Assembly: GCA_021325435.1 (NCBI GenBank)
Contig: JAJPHE010000126.1
Span: 37,388-101,387 of the forward strand
Origin: Actinomycetota bacterium
Lineage (GTDB): Bacteria > Actinomycetota > Acidimicrobiia > Acidimicrobiales > JAJPHE01
Reading direction: 5' to 3'
DNA length: 64,000 nucleotides
Shown here: one piece after another, positions 42,257 through 52,150 of the stretch
Layout: the number at the start of each line of letters is the position of its first letter
Numbering within the stretch: position 1 is the first letter of the stretch
Translations under genes and position numbers: made by a program
The notes under the pieces: model-generated
The model's input: only the letters and a program-made list of their open reading frames with translations
The model's database searches: none
Told to the model about the DNA's origin: nothing

Positions 42257-42844
42257 GTGGAGGCCGTGGTCTGGAGCGACTATCTCTGACCCTGGTGTTA
42301 CGTCGGCCTGGATCGGTCGGCCCGGTTGGTCGAGCTGGGGGTGGCGGTCGTCCAGCTTCCCTTCGAGCTTCATCCTGAGATACCGCGGGGCGGCGTCGTC
42401 CGGCGCCGAGGCCCGGAGTCGTACGCCCGCATAGCGGACGAGTGCGCCAGGGCGGCCCTGGCCTTCAACCCTCCTCAGAGGGTCCCCAACACCCGCCTCG
42501 CCCTCGAGGCAGCCGAACTGGTGCGCCTCCGGTATCCGGCGGCATTCGAGCAGCTGAATCGCTCGCTCTTCGAGGCCCACTTCGTCGAGGGAGGCGACAT
42601 CGGCGATCCGACGGTCGTCTACTCGCTGGTCGAGGAGGCGGGGGCCGATCCGGAGGAGATTCGGAGCCGGCGCCAGATCGGGGAGGGGCGTCGGATGGTC
42701 GATTCCTCCATGGCAGCCGCCCGCGAGGCGGACGTGACCGGCACCCCGGCTTGGCTCCTCAACGGGTCACTGCTCATCCCAGGAGCTCAACCTCGCGACC
42801 TGTTCGAACGGGTGGTGCGGAGGCTCAGCTCCAGACACGGCTGA
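42257..42844 (+). CDS. Probable selenoprotein, DsbA/FrnE-type thioredoxin-fold oxidoreductase (UPWC)
   Basis: Read from GTG 42257, the frame gives VEAVVWSDYL, then TGA at 42287-42289, then PWCYVGLDRSARLVELGVAV. It continues open to the TGA stop at 42842-42844. The family's N-terminus is normally WSDxxCPWCYxG, so the TGA (codon 11) replaces exactly the first cysteine of CPWC. The remainder of the 195-residue protein is intact: LPFELHPEIPRGG, a helical insertion, and the cis-proline loop VTGTPAWLLNGSLLIPGAQP. This argues for selenocysteine at residue 11 and a UPWC site. A SECIS-like hairpin follows at 42305-42322. FrnE-like proteins are relatives of 2-hydroxychromene-2-carboxylate isomerase, and selenocysteine-containing DsbA/FrnE relatives have been reported. 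The alternatives are a nonsense mutation, or a start after the TGA that would lose the redox motif. Confidence 0.78.
42305..42322 (+). promoter_or_regulatory. Candidate bacterial SECIS hairpin
   Basis: GGCC (42305-42308) pairs with GGCC (42319-42322). T42309 is left bulged, G42310 and G42311 can pair with C42318 and T42317, and the loop is ATCGG. The loop starts 22 nt after the TGA. A bulged U under two pairs and a short apical loop with G residues is the arrangement of the E. coli fdhF SECIS that binds SelB. Weaker pairs may extend the stem downward. Confidence 0.55.
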
Positions 42845-42847
42845 AGG

Positions 42848-44578
42848 TCAGCCCGCCGTCTTGCGGGCGGACGTCTTCTTGGCCGGTGCCTTCTTGGCTG
42901 GTGTCTTCTTGGCTGCGGCGGTCGTCTTCGACGATTCGGCCTTCTTTGCGCCCGTCTTGGCGGCTGTGTCGGGCGCCTTCTTGGTCGTCTTCTTGGCCGT
43001 CGACGCCCTCTTCGTCGTCGCCGTCTTCTTCGCCGTGGCGGTCTTCTTCGTCGTCGCCGTCTTCTTCGCCGTGACCGCCTTCTTCGTCGGGGCCGTCGTC
43101 TTCTTCGCCGCCACCGGCTTCTTGGACGCGGTCTTCGTCGCCGCCGCCTTCTTCGTAGTGGTGGCCTCTTTCGCCGCTGTCTTCGTCGTAGCGGCCTTCT
43201 TCGTCGTAGCGGCCTTCTTCGTCGCGGCGGCCTTCTTCGTCGCGGCGGCCTTCTTCGTCGCGGCGGCCTTCTTCGTCGTGGCTGTCTTCTTCGGCGCCGC
43301 CGCCTTCTTCGCCACCGCCTTGGTGGTGGCGGCCTTCTTCGTAGTAGCGGCGTCCTCTACGACTGCCGACGTCTTGCTCGCCCGGCGGGCGACCTTCTTG
43401 GTGGCCCCCGCCTTGCCCGCTCCCCTGGCGGGGACAGCCGCCTCGGCGGCTGCCGCCTTCCGGGTCGACTCACGCCTGCTTGTCTCATCCCTTCCGTCGC
43501 CGGGGGTGGAATCGGCTGTGATGCCGCCGGCCTCGGGACCAAGGCCATCGGTCGCCACCGCCCCGCGACGGCGACGACGTCCTCCCCGGCGGCGCGACCG
43601 GCGGCGGCTGGCCGACTCGGTCGATGCGATCTCGGCCTCGACCGTCTCCTCCTGGGGTGAACCCGACACGTGGACGTGTCCAGGCAGGGCCAGTTCGATC
43701 CCCCGCCGCTGAGGATCCAGCGCCTGGAGCACGAAGCGGCGGGTCTCGCCTTTGCGCAGGACCTCTCGGGCGCTGCGGGGCGGGGGGTCGCCCATCGCCG
43801 ACAGCGGGATGTAGCAGCGGGCGTCCTCGACGACGACGAAGGCGCCGTGGGAGGAGAAGCTGTCGACCTCCCCCTCCAACTCATCGCCCAGCGGGTGGGC
43901 GGCGACGAAGGTGATGAAAGTAAGGGGTTCGTTCACCGCCTCCGGAGGAGGACCCGCCCTCTTGCGGCGGGGGGAAGAAGAGGAGGTGACTTCCTCGGTG
44001 GCGGTGGCGATCGCCTCCTGAACGGTTCCCCTCTGTTCTCGGCTGCGCCCTCGAGGGGGCGGCGCCTTCGGAACCGGCATGGGCTGAGAGGCGTCCTTCG
44101 ACCCGATCCTCACGTTCTGGCGACGGGCCTCGCGAACCGCCTCACGACTCTTGGGGCCTCTCACCGGGTTGCGGGGCGTGAAGATCCAACCAATCCCAGG
44201 GACGGGCTTGCCCCCGATGAGCCGGCCCTTGTCGAAAAGCCAGTCGTACTCACCGTGGAACTCCTGGAAGGAGTCGTTCGAGAGCACGGTCGCCCCGGAC
44301 TTGTCGGCGATACGCAACAGGAAGGCATCGCCCCGTCCGATGGCCCCAGCGGGAGGTGACACCAGTTCGCCGTGGGACTGGGCCTCCTGGAACGCCTCTC
44401 GTTCCTTCTCCTCGATCCGGTGGCCGAAGGTGGCGTCGACCACGACCGTTATCTCCACGTCCGGGTGCTCCCGCTGGAACTCGCGGACGGCGTCGTCGAG
44501 CTGGGCCAGGCTGGGAACCGACCGCCCCTCAGTGGCGATGTTGGAGCCGTCGACGACGACGTGGGTGAAGGGCGGCAT
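42848..44578 (-). CDS. NYN/PIN-type RNase domain fused to an S1-like domain and a lysine-alanine tail
   Basis: The 576-residue protein has three parts. The N-terminus (about 1-140) is a Zc3h12a/NYN-type ribonuclease domain with VVVDGSNIATEGRSVP, ITVVVDATFGHRIEEKER and GRGDAFLLRIADKSGATVLS; the aspartates are the likely metal site. A middle segment (about 220-305) is an S1-like RNA-binding barrel with LEGEVDSFSSHGAFVVVEDA. Then comes an arginine-rich patch (SRRRSRRRGGRRRRRG), and the last roughly 200 residues are histone-H1-like TKKAATTKKAA repeats. The tail should bind nucleic acid nonspecifically. This arrangement suggests an RNase tethered to nucleoid or RNA. Function is inferred from domains only. 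Confidence 0.75.
   Translation of the reverse strand: MPPFTHVVVDGSNIATEGRSVPSLAQLDDAVREFQREHPDVEITVVVDATFGHRIEEKEREAFQEAQSHGELVSPPAGAIGRGDAFLLRIADKSGATVLSNDSFQEFHGEYDWLFDKGRLIGGKPVPGIGWIFTPRNPVRGPKSREAVREARRQNVRIGSKDASQPMPVPKAPPPRGRSREQRGTVQEAIATATEEVTSSSSPRRKRAGPPPEAVNEPLTFITFVAAHPLGDELEGEVDSFSSHGAFVVVEDARCYIPLSAMGDPPPRSAREVLRKGETRRFVLQALDPQRRGIELALPGHVHVSGSPQEETVEAEIASTESASRRRSRRRGGRRRRRGAVATDGLGPEAGGITADSTPGDGRDETSRRESTRKAAAAEAAVPARGAGKAGATKKVARRASKTSAVVEDAATTKKAATTKAVAKKAAAPKKTATTKKAAATKKAAATKKAAATKKAATTKKAATTKTAAKEATTTKKAAATKTASKKPVAAKKTTAPTKKAVTAKKTATTKKTATAKKTATTKRASTAKKTTKKAPDTAAKTGAKKAESSKTTAAAKKTPAKKAPAKKTSARKTAG
43193..43282 (-). repeat. Five tandem 18-bp units in the lysine-alanine tail
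   Basis: GGCCTTCTTCGTCGCGGC is repeated five times with one or two base changes per unit. It encodes (AAATKK)n on the minus strand. It is coding repeat DNA, expected to vary in copy number between strains, and is not a CRISPR. Confidence 0.85.
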
Positions 44579-44636
44579 GACGCCGAGTAGTCAAGCATCC
44601 GGTCGCCACCCCCGTGGGCGACCGCCCCGGCGGCCA

Positions 44637-44642
44637 TAGCAT
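44637..44642 (+). promoter_or_regulatory. -10 box of leaderless M20 peptidase gene
   Basis: TAGCAT lies six nucleotides before ATG 44649. Confidence 0.45.
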
Positions 44643-44648
44643 GGGCTC

Positions 44649-45980
44649 ATGGAACCGACCGGCGAGGTGGTGGAGCTCCTGCAGCAGCTGATCCGGAACC
44701 GCTGCGTCAACGACGGCACCCCCGATTCCGGAGACGAGAGCCGCAGCGTCGACACCCTCAGCTCCTATCTGGGCTCGGGCGGCTTCGAGCTCGAGGTCCA
44801 CGAGGCCCGGCCGGGCCGGTCCTCCCTGGTCGCCCGGATCGAGGGAAGCGACCGCTCGGCCCCCACCCTGATGCTCATGGGCCACACCGACGTCGTGCCG
44901 GTCTCCCTCGACGGCTGGAGTCGCGATCCCTTCGGCGGGGAGCTCGTCGACGGGGAGGTATGGGGGCGGGGGGCGGTGGACATGCTCAACCTCACCGCCT
45001 CCATGGCCGTGGCCTTCCGCCGGCTGGCCTCGAGCGGCTTCCGACCCCGGGGCGGGCTGGTGTACCTCGCCGTGGCCGACGAGGAGGCCCTCGGAACCTA
45101 CGGGGCCGAGTGGCTGACGGAGAGCCGTTCCGACGCCGTGGCCGCCGACTACGTCATCACCGAGTCGGGCGGTATCCCCATCCCGACCCCGGCCGGCCCC
45201 CGCCTGCCGGTAGTGGTGGGCGAGAAGGGGACCTTCTGGTGCCGCCTCACCGTGCGCGGCACCCCGGGGCACGCGTCGCAGCCGCTGCGGACCGACAACG
45301 CACTGATCAAGGCGGCGGAAGTCGTCCGACGCGTCTCCGCATACCGCCCGCAGGCCCGCATCCACGACGCCTGGAGGCGTTTCGTCGAAGGTCTCGGCCT
45401 GCCACCCGAGCTGTCCGCTCCCCTGGTCGACCCGGGCCGGGTGACGGAGCTGTGCGAGACCCTTCCCGCTCTGGGCCTCGCCCGGCAGGCCCACGCTTGC
45501 ACCCACACGACCTTCGCCCCGACCGTCGTGCACGGTGGAACCAAGACGAACGTCATCCCCGATCGGGTGGAGCTGGAGCTCGACATCCGGACCCTGCCGG
45601 GTCAGAGCGCCGAGGAGGTTAGAGCGATGATCCAAGAAGCGCTAGGTGACCTCTCCGGAGAGGTGACCGTGGACCCCCTCTCCCACGACCCTTCCACCGA
45701 GTCGCCCATCGAGACGCCGCTCTGGGACGCCCTCCAGAGGGTGGCGGCCGCCTTCCACCCGGGGGCCCAGACCATTCCCTTCCTGACCGCGGGCGCGACC
45801 GACGCCCGTTTCTTCCGCCGCCTCGGCGTCCCTTCCTACGGTTTCGGCCTCTTCAGCACCCGCATGTCCTTCGACCAGTTCAGCGCCATGTTCCACGGGG
45901 ACGACGAGCGCGTCGACGTCGAGTCGCTGCGGCTCTCCACCGAGATGTGGCAGGCCCTGGCCCAGGACTTCCTCAGTTGA
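44649..45980 (+). CDS. M20 family metallopeptidase
   Basis: M20 enzymes are dizinc amidases or peptidases such as ArgE, DapE and aminoacylases. The 443-residue product has the metal motifs LMLMGHTDVVPV (first His and Asp), GRGAVDMLN, YLAVADEEALGTYGAEWL (catalytic Glu), and a dimerisation domain with GHASQPLRTDNALIKAA. HDPSTESP and FGLFSTRMSFDQF follow. The metal ligands appear complete, but the substrate cannot be told. A leaderless -10 box precedes ATG 44649. Its stop overlaps the TTG start of the HAD phosphatase gene. Confidence 0.9.
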   Translation: MEPTGEVVELLQQLIRNRCVNDGTPDSGDESRSVDTLSSYLGSGGFELEVHEARPGRSSLVARIEGSDRSAPTLMLMGHTDVVPVSLDGWSRDPFGGELVDGEVWGRGAVDMLNLTASMAVAFRRLASSGFRPRGGLVYLAVADEEALGTYGAEWLTESRSDAVAADYVITESGGIPIPTPAGPRLPVVVGEKGTFWCRLTVRGTPGHASQPLRTDNALIKAAEVVRRVSAYRPQARIHDAWRRFVEGLGLPPELSAPLVDPGRVTELCETLPALGLARQAHACTHTTFAPTVVHGGTKTNVIPDRVELELDIRTLPGQSAEEVRAMIQEALGDLSGEVTVDPLSHDPSTESPIETPLWDALQRVAAAFHPGAQTIPFLTAGATDARFFRRLGVPSYGFGLFSTRMSFDQFSAMFHGDDERVDVESLRLSTEMWQALAQDFLS

Positions 45981-46600
45981 CCGAGGTCAAGGCGGTGCTG
46001 TGGGACTTCGGCGGCGTCATCCTGTCGAGTCCGTTCGAGGCCTTCGCCCGCTACGAAGCCGAACAGGGTCTGCCCTCCGGCTTCATCCGCCGGCTGAACG
46101 CCACCAACCCCGACGCCAACGCTTGGGCCCGGCTCGAGCGCAGTGAGGTCGGCATCGAAGAGTTCTGTGACCTGTTCGAGGCCGAGGCCAAGGCCGCCGG
46201 CCACACCCTCGACGCCCGCGACGTGATCACCTTGCTGGCCGGCGAGATCCGCCCGGCGATGGTCGAGGCGGTCCGCCGCTGCCGCCGGCTGTTCAAGACG
46301 GCCTGCCTCACCAACAACTTCGTGGCGGGGGAACGCAGCTCCGACACCCTCGGAGTGCTCGAGCTGTTCGACGTGGTCGTCGAGTCGAGCCGGGTAGGCG
46401 TGCGCAAACCCGATCCCCGGTTCTACCGCATCGCCTGCGACGAGCTCGGCATCGAGCCGCGGGAAGCGGTGTTCCTCGATGACCTCGGCGTGAACCTCAA
46501 ACCAGCCCGGGCGATGGGAATGACGACCATAAAGGTCGACGAGCCCGACCAGGCCCTCACCGAGCTGGAGGCGGTGTTGGGGCTCCCCTTGCGCGACTAG
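45977..46600 (+). CDS. HAD-superfamily phosphatase
   Basis: The 207-residue product starts LTEVKAVLWDFGGVILSSPF, with the HAD motif I DFGGVI in which the second aspartate is replaced by glycine, as in the acyl-CoA-dehydrogenase-associated/epoxide hydrolase N-terminal phosphatase-like subgroup. LTNNF is motif II, RKPDPRFYRIACDELGIEP is motif III, and VFLDDLGVNLKPARAMGM is motif IV. The altered motif I may reduce phosphatase activity. TTG 45977 overlaps the M20 stop, so the two are coupled. Confidence 0.85.
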   Translation: MTEVKAVLWDFGGVILSSPFEAFARYEAEQGLPSGFIRRLNATNPDANAWARLERSEVGIEEFCDLFEAEAKAAGHTLDARDVITLLAGEIRPAMVEAVRRCRRLFKTACLTNNFVAGERSSDTLGVLELFDVVVESSRVGVRKPDPRFYRIACDELGIEPREAVFLDDLGVNLKPARAMGMTTIKVDEPDQALTELEAVLGLPLRD

Positions 46601-46605
46601 CCCGA

Positions 46606-49600
46606 CTACAGGCCGGCCAGAGCGCGGTTCAGGAGGTCGTCGCTCTCGAGCTGGTGGATGGCGGTACTGCCGGTCGCCGGGCTGGCGGCCTCGCCCCGGC
46701 TGACGTGGGTGAGGGCGAAGCGGTCGCGCAGGAGCCGGTGCAGGCGCCCGTGGACGAAGGACCAGGCGCCCATGTTCTCCGGTTCCTCCTGCACCCAGTA
46801 GACGTCCTTGGCATTCGGGTAGCGGTCGAGGGCTGCAGCCACTTCCGCTTCCGGCCAGGGATACAGCTGCTCCACCCGCACCACCGCCGCCTTGCCACCT
46901 GTTGCGTCGCGCCGGGCCATTACGTCGTAGGCGACCTTTCCCGAGCACAGGATGACCCGCTCGACCGCCTCGGGGTCGGGCACGTCCCTGTCGTCCAGGA
47001 CCATGGAGAAGCAGCCGTCGGTCAGATCGGCGATCGGCGAGCGCGACGCCCGGGCCCGGAGGAGTGACTTCGGGGTCATGACCACCAGCGGCACCTTCAC
47101 CGGTCGGCGAGCCTGGGACCGCAGCAGGTGGAAGTACTGGGCCGACGTCGTGCAGTTCGCCACCGAGATGTTGCCCCCCGCCGCCAGGGTCAGGAACCTC
47201 TCGAGCCGGGCCGAGGAGTGCTCCGGGCCCTGCCCCTCGTAGCCGTGGGGCAGGAGCAGGACCAGACCCGAGCTCTGGCCCCACTTGTCCTCGGCCGCCA
47301 CGATGAACTGGTCGATCACGACCTGAGCACCGTTGACGAAGTCCCCGAACTGCGCCTCCCAGGCCACCAAGGCGTCCCTGTGCACCACCGAGTACCCGTA
47401 CTCGAACCCGGCCGCGGCGTACTCCGACAACAGCGAGTCGTAGATGAAGAAGCGTCCCCGCTGGCCGTCGGGCCCCGACAACACGGCGAGGGGCACCCGC
47501 TCCTCGCCGGTGTGGTAGTCCACGAGCACGGCATGGCGCTGGCTGAAGGTTCCCCGGCGGGTGTCCTGTCCGGACAGCCGGACGTCGGTGCCTTCCATCA
47601 GCAGGGACCCGAAGGCCATCGACTCGGCGAGGGCCCAGTCCACCTCCCCCGCCGCGTACAGATCAGCGTGGGCCTTGAGCTGTCGCTCCAGCTTCGGGTG
47701 CACGGTGAAGCCACGGGACGGCCGCACCACCGCCTCGGCTACCAAGTCGAGCACCGAGCGGGCGACCCTCGTCTCCACCGGCGGCAACGGACGGGGATCG
47801 CGCACGACCACGGGCAGGCTCGTGGGCCGGGGCGGAGCCGAGGATCTGGTCTCATCCAGGGCCACCTGCAGACGCTGGGAGAAGTCCTCCAGCGCCTTCT
47901 CCGCCTCTTCGAGGGTGATGTCACCCCGCCTGACCAGGGCCTCGGTGTACAGCTTGCGGACCGAGCGGTGCCGATCGATCCTCTCGTACATCTGGGGCTG
48001 GGTGTAGCTCGGCTCGTCGCCTTCATTGTGGCCGTACCGGCGGTAGCAGACCATGTCGATGACGACGTCTTTGTAGAAGGTCTGGCGAAACTTCATGGCC
48101 AGCCGGGCCACCCTGACGCAGGCCTCGGGGTCGTCACCGTTCACGTGGAAGATGGGGGCCTGGACCATCTTGGCCACGTCGGTCGCGTACACCGACGAGC
48201 GGGCGGACTCGGGCGAGGTGGTGAAGCCCAGCTGGTTGTTGATCACCAGGTGGATGGTCCCGCCGGTGCGGTAGCCGCGCAGCTGCGAGAGGTTGAAGGT
48301 CTCGGCCACCACCCCCTGGCCGGCAAAGGCAGCGTCCCCGTGGATGAGGAGGGACAGCACCGGAAAGCGACCGGGGCTGTCGAGCAGGTCCTGCTTGGCC
48401 CTGGTCATGCCCTCCACCACCGGGTCGACCGCTTCGAGGTGGGACGGGTTCGACGCAAGGGTCACCGGTATCTCCACGCCGGTCAGGCCGACGAACTTGC
48501 CGCTGGCCCCCTTGTGGTACTTCACGTCGCCGGAGCCCTGGACGGTGTTGGGGTCGATGTCGCCTTCGAACTCGCGGAACAGCTCCTCGTACGACTTTCC
48601 CACGATGTTGGCCAGGACGTTCAGCCGTCCCCGGTGGGCCATGCCCATCACCGCTTCGGACAGCCCGGCCCGGGCCGCCTCGTCGAGGGCGGCGTCGATG
48701 AGGGCGATGGCCGACTCGCCGCCTTCGAGCCCGAAGCGCTTCTGTCCCACATACTTGGTGTGCAGGAACCGCTCGAAGGCCTCCGCCGCGTTGAGCCGGA
48801 ACAGAATGTGGCGCTGCTCCTCGGCAGACAGGTTGGCGGGCACCCCTTCGACGTGCTCCTGGATCCAGCGCTTCTGGTCGGGATCCTGGATGTGCATGTA
48901 CTCGACGCCGACGGTGCGGCAGTAGGCGTCACGCAGGATGCCGAGGATGTCCCCGAGGGTCATCGTCTCGCGCCCCGCCAACCCGTCGGTCAGGAACTCG
49001 CGCTCGAGGTCCCAGAGCGTCAGACCGTACGTGGCCGGATCGAGCTCGGGGTGCATGCGGGGCTCGTGGATCGCCAGGGGGTCGAGGTCGGCGATCAGAT
49101 GGCCCCGCACCCGGTACATGTTGATGATCGTCTGTACGTGCACCTGCTTCTCGAGGCGGGTGCCGTCGTGATCGACAGGGTTGACGTCGGGCCGCCACCG
49201 GACCGGCTCGTAGGGGACACCTACGGAGCGGAAGATGTCGTCATAGAAGCCGTGCTCGCCCAGCAGCAGAGCGTGGACGCGGGCGAGGAACTCACCGGAC
49301 TCGGCGCCCTGGATGATGCGGTGGTCGTAGGTGGAGGTGAGGGTTACGACCTTGCCGACTCCGAGCTCGGCGAGCATCCGCCGGTCGGCCGCCTGGTAGG
49401 CGGCCGGATGCTCGATCGCCCCCACTCCGACGATGACTCCTTGGCCCGGCATCAGCCGGGGAACCGAGTGGACAGTGCCGATCGTCCCCGGGTTGGTGAT
49501 GCTGAGGGTGGCTCCCGACAGGTCGTCGGCGCTGACCTTGTTATTGCGGACCTTGCGGATCAGGTCCTCATAGGCCAGCCAGAAGGCCCGGAAAGCCAGG

Positions 49601-50304
49601 GTGTCGGCGTTCTTGATCACCGGCACGAGCAGCGTCCGGCTGCCGTCGGGCCGGGTGTGGTCGACGGCGATGCCGAGGGCGGCGTGGTGGTGGCGCACGA
49701 CGCCGGGAGTGCCCTTCTCATCTATCGACTCGATGAACTGCGAGTTCATGGCGGGCACGTGGGCGAGTGCCTTCACCACCGCGTAGGCGATCAGGTGGGT
49801 GAAGCTGACCTTGCCTCCCCGCCCGCGAGCCAGGTGATTGTTGATGATCTTTCGATTCACCTCGAGGAGACGGGCGGGCACCTCGCGCACGCTGGTGGCC
49901 GTGGGCACCTCGAGACTCGCCCGCATGTTGGCCGCCACCCTCGCCGCCGCGCCCCGAAGCGGCTCAGGCCGGTCCTGATCCTCCTCGGCCGGACCCTCCT
50001 CTGCCGCCTCCTGCTCGGCAACCCCCTTGGCGCCCTGGTCACCAGCCGGCTCCGCCACCCGGTCTGCGGCGGCCGGGGCCGGCGCCGGCGCGCCATTGGT
50101 CGACGGGGTGGCGATGGGGCCGATGCCGTCACCCTCGGCCACGGGCGGCTGCGCCTCGGACGGCTCGTCGCCCCGCCGATAGTCGGCGAAGAACTCGCGC
50201 CAGCTCTCGCTGACCGACGAGGGGTCCTGCCGGTACCGCTCGTACATCTCGTCGACAAGCCAGGCGTTCGGGCCGAAGGCGGCGCTGGTCACTTCCTCTG
50301 GCAT
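46606..50304 (-). CDS. kgd: Multifunctional 2-oxoglutarate metabolism enzyme (E2/E1 fusion)
   Basis: Kgd combines 2-oxoglutarate decarboxylase/dehydrogenase E1 with an E2-like succinyltransferase domain and is typical of actinobacteria. The 1232-residue protein begins with a FGPNAWLVDEMYERYRQDPS targeting-like segment and then a proline- and alanine-rich linker. The E2 domain follows, with the catalytic region TLTSTYDHRIIQGAESGEFL. The E1 part has HRGRLNVLANIVGKSYEELF, thiamine diphosphate motif GDAAFAGQGVVAETFNLSQL, and TPKSLLRARASRSP near the end. Its closest known relative is the roughly 1230-residue mycobacterial enzyme. ATG 50304 gives that N-terminus; the longer open frame overlaps ettA. 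Confidence 0.95.
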   Translation of the reverse strand: MPEEVTSAAFGPNAWLVDEMYERYRQDPSSVSESWREFFADYRRGDEPSEAQPPVAEGDGIGPIATPSTNGAPAPAPAAADRVAEPAGDQGAKGVAEQEAAEEGPAEEDQDRPEPLRGAAARVAANMRASLEVPTATSVREVPARLLEVNRKIINNHLARGRGGKVSFTHLIAYAVVKALAHVPAMNSQFIESIDEKGTPGVVRHHHAALGIAVDHTRPDGSRTLLVPVIKNADTLAFRAFWLAYEDLIRKVRNNKVSADDLSGATLSITNPGTIGTVHSVPRLMPGQGVIVGVGAIEHPAAYQAADRRMLAELGVGKVVTLTSTYDHRIIQGAESGEFLARVHALLLGEHGFYDDIFRSVGVPYEPVRWRPDVNPVDHDGTRLEKQVHVQTIINMYRVRGHLIADLDPLAIHEPRMHPELDPATYGLTLWDLEREFLTDGLAGRETMTLGDILGILRDAYCRTVGVEYMHIQDPDQKRWIQEHVEGVPANLSAEEQRHILFRLNAAEAFERFLHTKYVGQKRFGLEGGESAIALIDAALDEAARAGLSEAVMGMAHRGRLNVLANIVGKSYEELFREFEGDIDPNTVQGSGDVKYHKGASGKFVGLTGVEIPVTLASNPSHLEAVDPVVEGMTRAKQDLLDSPGRFPVLSLLIHGDAAFAGQGVVAETFNLSQLRGYRTGGTIHLVINNQLGFTTSPESARSSVYATDVAKMVQAPIFHVNGDDPEACVRVARLAMKFRQTFYKDVVIDMVCYRRYGHNEGDEPSYTQPQMYERIDRHRSVRKLYTEALVRRGDITLEEAEKALEDFSQRLQVALDETRSSAPPRPTSLPVVVRDPRPLPPVETRVARSVLDLVAEAVVRPSRGFTVHPKLERQLKAHADLYAAGEVDWALAESMAFGSLLMEGTDVRLSGQDTRRGTFSQRHAVLVDYHTGEERVPLAVLSGPDGQRGRFFIYDSLLSEYAAAGFEYGYSVVHRDALVAWEAQFGDFVNGAQVVIDQFIVAAEDKWGQSSGLVLLLPHGYEGQGPEHSSARLERFLTLAAGGNISVANCTTSAQYFHLLRSQARRPVKVPLVVMTPKSLLRARASRSPIADLTDGCFSMVLDDRDVPDPEAVERVILCSGKVAYDVMARRDATGGKAAVVRVEQLYPWPEAEVAAALDRYPNAKDVYWVQEEPENMGAWSFVHGRLHRLLRDRFALTHVSRGEAASPATGSTAIHQLESDDLLNRALAGL

Positions 50305-50354
50305 CGGTGACTCGATCCTAACGACTCGGAGGTCCCTTGCGTCCCGGTAGGCGA

Positions 50355-50360
50355 TACCTT
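50355..50360 (+). promoter_or_regulatory. -10 box of leaderless ettA
   Basis: TACCTT is seven nucleotides before ATG 50368, with no Shine-Dalgarno, in a 63-nt divergent region with kgd. Confidence 0.5.
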
Positions 50361-50367
50361 CCGGTGG

Positions 50368-52047
<1,680 letters not shown>

Positions 52048-52063
52048 GCCCGGGACGCGCAAA

Positions 52064-52105
52064 CGCCGGGGGCGGGTGCACGGCGGACGCACCCGTTCCC
52101 CGGCG
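52064..52105 (+). terminator. Very stable hairpin after ettA
   Basis: CGCCGGGG pairs with CCCCGGCG (8 bp) and CGGGTGC with GCACCCG (7 bp), separated by a G/TT internal loop, around the loop ACGGCGGAC. No U-tract follows, so it would be a U-less actinobacterial-type terminator or a 3' mRNA stabiliser. Confidence 0.6.
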
Positions 52106-52150
52106 CTTCGAAACAATCACAGCTTTCGGTCCGGTCGTCAATGCCAGTCA

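Noticed and set aside
42287..42289. The TGA as a simple nonsense mutation in a pseudogene
   Set aside because: No other lesion is present, and the position coincides with the redox cysteine. It cannot be fully excluded without the rest of the genome.
42326..42844. A shorter gene starting at TTG 42326, after the TGA
   Set aside because: It would lack the first strand and the redox motif, and no -10 box or Shine-Dalgarno supports it. Reading through the TGA gives a complete domain.
43193..43282. Regular repeats that might be a CRISPR array
   Set aside because: The units are 18 bp with no spacers and encode the lysine-alanine tail.
47128..50310. A 1060-residue open frame on the plus strand
   Set aside because: It is antisense to kgd and has no recognisable domain.
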